A stretch of DNA of 6,304 nucleotides from Bacillota bacterium (lineage in GTDB: Bacteria; Bacillota; Dehalobacteriia; UBA4068). The notes beneath the pieces were generated by a model that was given only the letters and a program-made list of their open reading frames with translations, did not search any database and was not told the DNA's origin. The DNA is taken from contig JAFSIU010000135.1 of assembly GCA_017439615.1 (NCBI GenBank), positions 1-6,304 on the forward strand. Reading direction: 5' to 3'. Position numbers and translations under genes: made by a program. Positions 1 through 5,127 of the stretch are shown here, in pieces (position 1 is the stretch's first letter; each line of letters begins with the position of its first letter).

Positions 1-125
1 CCATAGGAATAATAGGTACCGGTGGTGCCGCCTGTTGCCATGGGCAAGGAACTGCCGCCGCAGCCAGCCATGCAAAGAGCAAAGATGGATAAGATTGCAA
101 TGATTAAAATAGTAGACTTTTTCAT
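1..125 (-). CDS. TAXI-family TRAP transporter solute-binding lipoprotein, N-terminal part (cut by left window edge)
   Basis: Only 41 full codons are visible, starting with ATG at 125-123. They show a bacterial lipoprotein signal peptide: MKK, a hydrophobic core at about residues 5-18, then the lipobox M-A-G-C with the lipidated cysteine at residue 22, followed by a short Gly/Ser linker. The mature protein begins LPMATGGTTGTYYSYG at residues 27-42, which matches the hallmark first strand and loop of TAXI solute receptors (usually ATGG-x-x-GTYY-x-x-G). Such receptors bind organic acids or amino acids outside the membrane and deliver them to a fused TRAP permease. An AAAGGAG ribosome site at 134-140 lies 8 bases before the ATG, and a near-consensus promoter lies just upstream. 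The gene follows the pyr operon terminator, so it is probably a separate transcription unit. The substrate cannot be told. Family assignment rests on a short stretch but the motif is distinctive. Confidence 0.8.
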   Translation of the reverse strand, partial: MKKSTILIIAILSIFALCMAGCGGSSLPMATGGTTGTYYSY

Positions 126-156
126 AAATGAGACTCCTTTCGTTTACGTACAGCAT

Positions 157-185
157 ATTATACACAATAGCCTACACTTTATCAA
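157..185 (-). promoter_or_regulatory. Sigma-A/sigma-70 type promoter for the TAXI lipoprotein gene
   Basis: On the minus strand a TTGATA -35 box (180-185) is followed after exactly 17 bases by a perfect TATAAT -10 box (157-162). Transcription would start near position 150, giving a leader of about 25 bases that contains the AAAGGAG ribosome site before the ATG at 125. The -35 box differs from TTGACA at one position. Spacing, orientation and distance to the gene all agree. Confidence 0.82.
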
Positions 186-226
186 GATAAAACCTGCCAA
201 AAATACAATTTTTATACAATGTACTC

Positions 227-236
227 TTGTATACAA
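227..236. promoter_or_regulatory. Candidate operator palindrome TTGTATACAA upstream of the TAXI gene promoter
   Basis: TTGTATACAA is a perfect 10-bp palindrome lying about 40 bp upstream of the -35 box. It fits the t-x-GT-xx-AC-x-a pattern known for operators of FadR-type GntR regulators, which often control transporters of organic acids. Two further half-site-like copies of TTGTAT on the minus strand lie at 214-219 and 203-208. No regulator gene is in the window and the region is AT-rich, so the assignment is inference. Confidence 0.3.
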
Positions 237-310
237 AATAGAATCTTTAGGCAGAGATATTTACGCATATATGCATTATACATAAAGATGCATATTTAAA
301 CACATTATGC

Positions 311-360
311 ATAACAAAACAGGTATTTATGCAATATTTTCTCTCTGCATAAATACCTGT
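311..360 (-). terminator. Rho-independent terminator of the pyr operon
   Basis: Two arms, 319-333 and 346-360, form a perfect 15-bp stem (ACAGGTATTTATGCA and its complement) with a 12-base loop. On the minus strand the stem is followed at once by TTTTGTTAT, a T-rich tail. It begins 22 bases after the pyrI stop codon. In the plus direction the stem is followed by GATAAAAAC, with no T tract, so it acts for minus-strand transcription. The stem is only one third G+C but long and unbroken. Confidence 0.85.
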
Positions 361-382
361 GATAAAAACAATTAAAATTTAT

Positions 383-802
383 TTAACGGGAAGCTATTGT
401 ATCGCAATAGAGACAGCGATAAACACCGTTTTCCTTATCGGTGAGCTTGAATATCTGCGGCAATTCCTGTTCTGTCGTCGTAATACAGCGCGGATTCTTG
501 CACTTGATCATATCAGTGATAGTCTCCGGCAATCCCGGATGCAGCTTTTGTGCTTTTTGGCCATCACGAATGATATTGACTGTGATATCAGGCGCTATAT
601 AGCCAAGCAGCTCATAATTGATATCAAGTATTTCATTGATTTTCAGAACATCCTTGCGTCCGAGCTTTTTGCTCTGGGCATTTTTGATGATTGCGACCTC
701 GCAGTCGGCATGCTCCAGATTCAGATATTTATAAAGCTCCATAGCCCTGCCTGCGGGGATATGATCAATGACTATGCCGTCTTTGATGCTGCCTATTATC
801 AT
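383..802 (-). CDS. pyrI: Aspartate carbamoyltransferase regulatory subunit PyrI
   Basis: This 139-residue protein is the regulatory chain of class B aspartate transcarbamoylase. In the family, its N-terminal domain binds nucleotide effectors and its C-terminal zinc domain contacts the catalytic chain. The zinc site is complete: Cys101-x4-Cys106 and Cys130-x2-Cys133, the spacing of the E. coli protein (whose chain is about 153 residues). The N-terminal part shows the typical pattern DGIVIDHIPAGRA at residues 8-20. The start is taken as the ATG at 802-800, because GGAGG at 810-814 lies 7 bases ahead and homologues begin there. The frame stays open upstream to 877 but that part is the reverse-frame shadow of pyrB. 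The start overlaps the pyrB stop as TAATG, suggesting translational coupling that would balance the two subunits. It is the last gene of the operon, 22 bases before the terminator. Confidence 0.96.
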   Translation of the reverse strand: MIIGSIKDGIVIDHIPAGRAMELYKYLNLEHADCEVAIIKNAQSKKLGRKDVLKINEILDINYELLGYIAPDITVNIIRDGQKAQKLHPGLPETITDMIKCKNPRCITTTEQELPQIFKLTDKENGVYRCLYCDTIASR

Positions 803-1716
803 TATTCCACCTCCAAAAGCTTCATGATCAATGCCATACGCATGAATTTGCCGTTCAAAACCTGCTTGAAATAGCAAGCTCTGGGGTCATTATCCACTGC
901 TACGGAGATTTCATTGACTCTTGGCAATGGGTGCATGATAGCCAAATCTGCCTTGGCATTTGTGAGTTTGGCGGGAGTGAGGATATAGCTGTCCTTCAGG
1001 CGAATATAGTCCGCTTCATTGAAGAAGCGTTCCTTCTGAACACGCGTCATATAAAGAACATCGAGCTCAGGCAAAACCTGCTGAAGATCCTCAGTCTCCT
1101 CTATCTCATGCGAGGCATGATGAGCAATATTACTCTTGACAAATTCAGGAAGACGAAGCTCTTCGGGAGAAATCATAATGAAGCGGATATTCTCATATCT
1201 GCTCATCGCCTCGACCAGAGAATGCACAGTTCTGCCAAATTTCAGGTCGCCGCAGCAGCCGATCGTCAAGGCATCCAACCTGCCCTTTTCTTTTTTGATG
1301 GTGCATAAATCGGCGAGCGTCTGCGTGGGGTGATTGTGGCCGCCGTCGCCTGCATTGATGATAGGAACGGAGGCTGCCATGGCAGCTGCTCTGGGTGCAC
1401 CCTCTTTGGGATGGCGCATGGCGATGATATCGGCATAGCAGCTGACGGTTTTCACCGTATCGCTGACGCTTTCGCCCTTGGCGGCGGAGGAGGAATCTGC
1501 GGCGGAAAAGCCGAGTACCGCTCCGCCCAACTCATACATCGCAGCCTCAAAGCTCAGGCGAGTGCGTGTGGAGGGCTCGAAAAAGAGTGTGGCAAGCTTT
1601 TTGCCGCGGCATTTTTCACTGTATTTTGCGGGATTCTGCATAATATCGCAGGAGGTTTCGATCAATTGATCGATCTCAGAAGTTGTGAGTTCCGAAATAT
1701 CTATTAAATCCTTCAT
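802..1716 (-). CDS. pyrB: Aspartate carbamoyltransferase catalytic subunit PyrB
   Basis: This 304-residue protein condenses carbamoyl phosphate with L-aspartate to give N-carbamoyl-L-aspartate, the committed step of pyrimidine synthesis, in the cytoplasm. The carbamoyl phosphate loop FFEPSTRTR is at residues 45-53. The mobile loop lysine is Lys80 (AAKGES), followed by Arg101 (MRHPKEG), then HNHPTQTLADL from His127 with His129 and Gln132. The aspartate-binding domain has Arg162 (FGRTVHS), TRVQKER at 224-230 with Arg225, and HPLPR at 262-266. All active-site residues known from E. coli PyrB are present, and length is normal. The start is the ATG at 1716-1714, preceded by AAGGAGGT at 1721-1728. 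An in-frame ATG at 1782 would add 22 residues overlapping pyrE and has no ribosome site. With PyrI just downstream it is expected to form the 2(c3)3(r2) allosteric holoenzyme. Confidence 0.97.
   Translation of the reverse strand: MKDLIDISELTTSEIDQLIETSCDIMQNPAKYSEKCRGKKLATLFFEPSTRTRLSFEAAMYELGGAVLGFSAADSSSAAKGESVSDTVKTVSCYADIIAMRHPKEGAPRAAAMAASVPIINAGDGGHNHPTQTLADLCTIKKEKGRLDALTIGCCGDLKFGRTVHSLVEAMSRYENIRFIMISPEELRLPEFVKSNIAHHASHEIEETEDLQQVLPELDVLYMTRVQKERFFNEADYIRLKDSYILTPAKLTNAKADLAIMHPLPRVNEISVAVDNDPRACYFKQVLNGKFMRMALIMKLLEVE
807..814 (-). promoter_or_regulatory. Ribosome binding site that fixes the pyrI start
   Basis: GGAGGTGG lies inside the last codons of pyrB, with its GGAGG core 7 bases before the ATG at 802. 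It decides between this start and the longer open frame reaching 877, and allows reinitiation by ribosomes ending pyrB at the overlapping TAATG. Confidence 0.85.
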
Positions 1717-1720
1717 TTTG

Positions 1721-1728
1721 ACCTCCTT
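1721..1728 (-). promoter_or_regulatory. Ribosome binding site that fixes the pyrB start
   Basis: AAGGAGGT, a full match to the anti-Shine-Dalgarno end of 16S rRNA, lies 4-5 bases before the ATG at 1716. No such site precedes the in-frame ATG at 1782, so the shorter 304-residue product is chosen. Confidence 0.85.
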
Positions 1729-1759
1729 CAAATTATCGTGATTTTTGTCATTCAGCAGA

Positions 1760-2407
1760 TTATTTACCGATCCAGCTTTCATCGGAGGGATTATTGCGGA
1801 AGGCGATCAATCTTGCGATATCCTCTTCCTTGATATAGCCCTGCTGAGCTGCAACATTGGCGATTACATCAAAGTTGGTAAGGCTGATGTTCTTGACATT
1901 GGCTTCGGCCATTCTGTCAAGACCCTTCTTCATACCATAGGTGAAGATGCTGGCGATACCCAAAACTTCTGCACCTGCTTCACGAAGAGCTGCAACAACT
2001 TCTAGAACAGAACCGCCGGTGGAGATAAGGTCTTCGATAACGACAACCTTCTGACCCTTTTCGAGCTTGCCTTCGATGCGGTTTTCACGACCGTGATCCT
2101 TGTTGCCGCTTCTGACATAACCCATGGGAAGTCCGAGAATATGTCCGGTGATAGCTGCATGAGCGATACCTGCGGTGGAGGTGCCCATCAAAACTTCTGC
2201 TTCGGGATATTCATTTCTGATAACTTCTGCCAGGCTGTTTTCGATGTGGTTTCTGACTTCGGGAGCGGTGAGAGTCAGTCTATTATCGCAATAAATGGGG
2301 CTCTTGATGCCGCTTGCCCAGGTGAAGGGCTGTTCAGGGCGGAAGAAGACCGCCTTGATGCTCAATAATGCTTCTGCTGTTTTTTGATTAATATTTGTCA
2401 TATCCAT
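1760..2407 (-). CDS. pyrE: Orotate phosphoribosyltransferase PyrE
   Basis: This 215-residue enzyme transfers the phosphoribosyl group of PRPP to orotate, giving orotidine 5'-phosphate. The PRPP-binding motif VVVIEDLISTGGS is at residues 121-133. The flexible catalytic loop YVRSGNKDHG at 97-106 carries Arg99, Lys103 and His105; the second lysine found at position 100 in the Salmonella enzyme is serine here, with the other loop residues kept. The orotate-side motif FTWASGIKSPIYCDNR is at 28-43. The start is the first of two close ATGs (2407), since AGGAGG at 2417-2422 lies 9 bases before it and 15 before the second. It lies 45 bases after pyrF and 43 bases before pyrB, so it is cotranscribed with both. 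Length and motifs are typical of bacterial PyrE. Confidence 0.97.
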   Translation of the reverse strand: MDMTNINQKTAEALLSIKAVFFRPEQPFTWASGIKSPIYCDNRLTLTAPEVRNHIENSLAEVIRNEYPEAEVLMGTSTAGIAHAAITGHILGLPMGYVRSGNKDHGRENRIEGKLEKGQKVVVIEDLISTGGSVLEVVAALREAGAEVLGIASIFTYGMKKGLDRMAEANVKNISLTNFDVIANVAAQQGYIKEEDIARLIAFRNNPSDESWIGK

Positions 2408-2452
2408 GATTTTATTCCTCCTGAATTTAATTTTTTATTTTTATAAACTTTA

Positions 2453-3151
2453 TTAACCGACAAATTCGGCTACGCAGCGGCGATAAGCCTCAACAGGATC
2501 GGCAGCCTGAGTGATGGGACGACCGACAACGATATAATCGCTGCCAAGCTCACGAGCAAGAGCGGGAGTGGTTACGCGGACCTGATCACCCTTGGCTCCA
2601 TCTGCAAAACGAATGCCGGGGGTTACAGTAACAAAGCCTGCACCGCAGAGCTCATGCACCTTCTGAGCTTCCAAGGGAGAGCATACAACACCGTCAAGAC
2701 CTGCTTTTTTGGCATTCATTGCATAGTGAGCAACGGTTTCTTCCATGGAATTGGGGATGAGCAGATCTCTGTGAAGAATTTCATCAGAGGTGGAAGTCAG
2801 CTGAGTTACTGCGATGAGCAGAGGTCTGGTACCATCGGGACGGGTAAGACCTTCCAAGGCTGCTTCCATCATAGGGATGCCGCCGCCTGCATGCAGATTG
2901 CACATATCAACATCCAGCTTGGACAAAACTGCCATTGCGGATTTGACGGTATTGGGGATATCATGCAGCTTCAGATCCAAAAAGATCTTCAAGCCCTGGT
3001 CCTTGATGGCCTTGATCATATCGGGACCTGCGGCATAGAAAAGCTCCATACCGATTTTCAAAAAGGGCTTTTCATCCTTGAACTTAGAAACAAAATCCAG
3101 GCAAATTTCCTTGGAAGGAAAATCGCAGGCAATAATTACATCCTTAGGCAT
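2453..3151 (-). CDS. pyrF: Orotidine 5'-phosphate decarboxylase PyrF
   Basis: This 232-residue TIM-barrel enzyme decarboxylates orotidine 5'-phosphate to UMP, the last step of the pathway. The catalytic array is intact: Asp10 and Lys32 at the first strands, then the signature LDLKLHDIPNTV at residues 58-69 with Asp59, Lys61 and Asp64. TPGIR at 177-181 and VVGRPIT at 208-214, with phosphate-binding Arg211, complete the site. This is the shorter bacterial form (about 230-240 residues), not the longer type 2 form. The start is the ATG at 3151: GGAGG at 3160-3164 is 8 bases upstream. A GTG at 3160 in the same frame overlaps that ribosome site and cannot be used with it. It overlaps the end of pyrD by 8 bp, so translation is probably coupled. 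Confidence 0.97.
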   Translation of the reverse strand: MPKDVIIACDFPSKEICLDFVSKFKDEKPFLKIGMELFYAAGPDMIKAIKDQGLKIFLDLKLHDIPNTVKSAMAVLSKLDVDMCNLHAGGGIPMMEAALEGLTRPDGTRPLLIAVTQLTSTSDEILHRDLLIPNSMEETVAHYAMNAKKAGLDGVVCSPLEAQKVHELCGAGFVTVTPGIRFADGAKGDQVRVTTPALARELGSDYIVVGRPITQAADPVEAYRRCVAEFVG

Positions 3152-4061
3152 TATGTGCACCTCCGATAATATCAGTTAAATTCTCAATTCCATATTCTTC
3201 CATAACCTTGGGCAATTCATCAATAATCTGTTTGCAAGCCATAGGGTTGACCAAGTTGGCTGCACCAACCTGAACGCCGGTTGCACCTGCGAGCATAAGC
3301 TCGATGACATCGCGGGCACGGGAAACACCGCCCATACCGATGATCGGGATCTTGACTGCTTCATAGACCTGCCAGATCATTCTCACTGCGATGGGCAGGA
3401 TAGCAGGGCCAGAGAGGCCACCGGTAACATTGCCCAAGACAGGCTTTCTGGTTTTGAGGTCAATTCTGACACCCATGGGAGTGTTGATCATAGAAATGCC
3501 GTCTGCGCCTGCTTCTTCGCAAGCCTTGGCGATTTCAGCGATATTGGTAACATTGGGGGAAAGCTTCATATAAACAGGCTTGGTGGTAACAGCCTTGACA
3601 GCCTTGGTGATGGCTGCAGCACTTTCGGGCAAAGTACCGAAGCTCATGCCGCCGTTATGAACATTGGGGCAGCTGATATTGACTTCGATGATGCCGATTT
3701 GCTCTTCCTTATCGATCTTTTCGCAGCAATGTACATATTCTTCCATTGAAAAGCCGCTGATATTGGCAACGATGGGTTTGTGGAAGCAAGCACGCAGCTT
3801 GGGCAATTCCTCGGAGATGACCTTATCGATGCCGGGGTTCTGCAGACCTACTGCATTAAGCATACCCATAGGAGTTTCTGCAATGCGGGGATTGACATTA
3901 CCATAGCGGGGTTCCTTGGTGGTGCCTTTGAAGGAAAGGCTGCCCAGGATATCAAGATCATAGAGCTCGGCAAATTCATAGCCGAAGCCATAGCAGCCGC
4001 TGGCAGGGATAATGGGGTTATCGAGCTCAACGCCGCTCAAAACAACTTTTGTGTTTACCAT
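3144..4061 (-). CDS. pyrD: Dihydroorotate dehydrogenase, catalytic subunit PyrD (class 1B, NAD+-dependent)
   Basis: This 305-residue FMN protein oxidises dihydroorotate to orotate. It belongs to class 1B, which works as a PyrD2-PyrK2 tetramer in the cytoplasm; this is shown by the catalytic cysteine Cys131 in NISCPNVHNGG (128-138), in place of the serine of class 2, by the absence of an N-terminal membrane segment, and by pyrK directly upstream. Other motifs are PASGCYGFG near residue 19, SFKGTT around the FMN-contacting Lys45, NTPMG at 193-197, GGLSGPAI at 214-221, GMGGV at 242-246 and the FMN-phosphate region AGATGVQVGAA at 258-268. The start is the ATG at 4061, 7 bases after AAGGAGG (4069-4075). 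The open frame continues upstream to 4205, but that part lies inside pyrK and is a shadow. It overlaps pyrK by 7 bp and pyrF by 8 bp. Confidence 0.97.
   Translation of the reverse strand: MVNTKVVLSGVELDNPIIPASGCYGFGYEFAELYDLDILGSLSFKGTTKEPRYGNVNPRIAETPMGMLNAVGLQNPGIDKVISEELPKLRACFHKPIVANISGFSMEEYVHCCEKIDKEEQIGIIEVNISCPNVHNGGMSFGTLPESAAAITKAVKAVTTKPVYMKLSPNVTNIAEIAKACEEAGADGISMINTPMGVRIDLKTRKPVLGNVTGGLSGPAILPIAVRMIWQVYEAVKIPIIGMGGVSRARDVIELMLAGATGVQVGAANLVNPMACKQIIDELPKVMEEYGIENLTDIIGGAHNA
3160..3164 (-). promoter_or_regulatory. Ribosome binding site that fixes the pyrF start
   Basis: GGAGG within the last codons of pyrD is 8 bases before the ATG at 3151. An in-frame GTG whose first base is 3160 touches the site itself, so it is excluded as a start. 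Confidence 0.8.
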
Positions 4062-4792
4062 ACTATTTCCTCCTTCTCCAGAACAGGGCCTTCCTTGCAG
4101 ATGCGCTTCTTTTCGCCTTTGGTGGTTTCGCAGGTGCAGCCCATGCAGGCGCCGAAGCCGCAGCCCATGCGTTCTTCCAGGCTCAGCTCGCCGCTGGTGG
4201 TGCATTGCTCGCAGAGAGCCTGAAGCATTGCCTTGGGACCGCAGGTATAGAAATAGGTATAAGGCTCGACATCCTTGAGCGCATCGGTAACAAAGCCTTT
4301 TTTGCCATAGCTGCCGTCAGCAGTTACGATAACTGTTTCAACACCGAGAGCTTTGAATTCTTCTTCGCAGAAAACATCTTCTGCGGATGCAAAGCCCAAA
4401 ATTGCCTTGACGGTCTTGCCTTCTGCAATGAGCTTTTTGGCAAGTGCATAAAGCGGGGGAACACCAACGCCACCGCCGACCAGCAAGGGAGTGTCGCCGC
4501 TCTTGGCGGTGTCAAAGCCATTGCCAAGACCGGTGAGCAGATCCATCTGTTCGCCAACTTCCATTTCGCTCATGGCTTGAGTGCCCTCACCTACTACCTT
4601 ATAGATCATAACAAGCTTGCCGTCTTCCCAATCATAGACAGAAATGGGGCGGCGAAGATAAAAGCCTTTGACTTCCAGATTTGCAAATTGTCCGGGGCGG
4701 GTGAAAGCCGAGGTGTCGCCTTCCATGGACATAATATAGATGTCCTTGGCGATTTTACGGTTTTCGGTGATTGTAAATATTCCTTGTTTCAT
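4055..4792 (-). CDS. pyrK: Dihydroorotate dehydrogenase electron-transfer subunit PyrK (FAD, [2Fe-2S])
   Basis: This 245-residue protein passes electrons from FMN of PyrD to NAD+ through a [2Fe-2S] cluster and FAD. Domains in order: an FAD-binding barrel with LRRPISVYD at residues 46-54, a nucleotide-binding domain with GGGVGVPPL at 106-114 and TCGP at 183-186, and a C-terminal cluster domain with Cys211-x4-Cys216-x2-Cys219-x12-Cys232. The cysteine pattern matches PyrK of Bacillus and Lactococcus apart from a slightly shorter last spacer. An extra Cys221 sits beside the cluster. The ATG at 4792 has AGGAGG at 4804-4809, at a rather long distance of 11 bases. Its stop lies within the start of pyrD, and the two products form one complex. 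It is preceded by a 66-bp gap, the longest within the operon part seen here. Confidence 0.96.
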   Translation of the reverse strand: MKQGIFTITENRKIAKDIYIMSMEGDTSAFTRPGQFANLEVKGFYLRRPISVYDWEDGKLVMIYKVVGEGTQAMSEMEVGEQMDLLTGLGNGFDTAKSGDTPLLVGGGVGVPPLYALAKKLIAEGKTVKAILGFASAEDVFCEEEFKALGVETVIVTADGSYGKKGFVTDALKDVEPYTYFYTCGPKAMLQALCEQCTTSGELSLEERMGCGFGACMGCTCETTKGEKKRICKEGPVLEKEEIVW

Positions 4793-4819
4793 AAAATCCT
4801 CTTCCTCCTAAACTTTTAT

Positions 4820-4860
4820 TTATAAACTTTCATAAGCGGCTGCTGCCGCATTATAAACTT
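4820..4860 (-). repeat. Spacer with small hairpin and AAGTTTATAA repeats between the small gene and pyrK
   Basis: Two exact copies of the 10-mer AAGTTTATAA (minus strand; 4820-4829 and 4851-4860) flank a GC-rich hairpin GCGGC-AGCA-GCCGC at 4836-4849 (5-bp stem, 4-base loop). A third copy lies in the pyrF-pyrE spacer at 2441-2450. There is no T tract after the hairpin, so it is not a standard terminator. Whether it affects RNA stability or is chance in AT-rich sequence is unknown. Confidence 0.3.
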
Positions 4861-5110
4861 AACCCTGCAGACCTGCTGCCTGACGCTCCATATTCTCAAT
4901 GACCACATCGAAGACCTCGCCCAAAGATGCTGCATATTCCAGCACCTGCCAGGGCTCATTGGTATGGAAATGAATCTTGATAAGCTCCTCGCTACCTACT
5001 GCGAGCAGGCTATCACCCTTGATATTGGCTGTGATATATTCGGCGATTTGCTCCTCAGAAAGATTTTCGCCTTCGATAAGAAGCTGGGTATCAAATTTGA
5101 ATTCGAGCAT
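4859..5110 (-). CDS. Stand-alone FakA/YloV middle-domain-like small protein (DAK-family related), function unknown
   Basis: This 83-residue protein resembles one internal domain of the FakA/YloV family (fatty-acid kinase, often labelled dihydroxyacetone kinase-like). The match covers the segment that follows the ATP-binding DhaL domain in the full-length protein: a strand FDTQLLIEGENL (6-17), a helix with SEEQI, then GDSLLAVGSEELIKIHFHTNEPWQVLEYA (32-60) and the ending VIENMERQ (70-77). In full-length members this reads roughly GDSLVVVGDDELVKVHVHTNxPGxVL, ending in ENMREQ. No ATP-binding domain and no C-terminal FakB-binding domain is present, so it cannot be a kinase alone. The ATG at 5110 follows AGGAGG (5115-5120) at a short distance of 4 bases. 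It sits 17 bases after carB and 66 before pyrK, so it is cotranscribed with UMP synthesis genes. A binding or regulatory role is possible but not shown. Confidence 0.8.
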   Translation of the reverse strand: MLEFKFDTQLLIEGENLSEEQIAEYITANIKGDSLLAVGSEELIKIHFHTNEPWQVLEYAASLGEVFDVVIENMERQAAGLQG

Positions 5111-5127
5111 TTTCCCTCCTGTAAATT

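Noticed and set aside
275..280. Second TATAAT on the minus strand as another promoter
   Set aside because: With spacers of 16 to 18 bases the upstream hexamers match TTGACA at two positions or fewer, so there is no usable -35 box.
22..285. Plus-strand open frame of 87 codons at the left end
   Set aside because: It runs opposite the TAXI lipoprotein start and across the promoter and AT-rich spacer, has no convincing ribosome site and no recognisable domain.
319..360. The terminator hairpin working in both directions
   Set aside because: A T tract follows the stem only on the minus strand, and there is no plus-strand gene to terminate.
2654..3169. Plus-strand open frame of 171 codons opposite pyrF
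   Set aside because: Shadow of pyrF, with no ribosome site or motif of its own.
4062..4205. N-terminal extension of pyrD by 48 codons
   Set aside because: The added part is Arg/His-rich sequence read out of frame from the PyrK cysteine domain; the GGAGG site and homology both place the start at 4061.
4049..4825. Plus-strand open frame of 258 codons opposite pyrK
   Set aside because: It exactly mirrors the unmistakable pyrK gene and follows its codon bias; the product has no recognisable domain.
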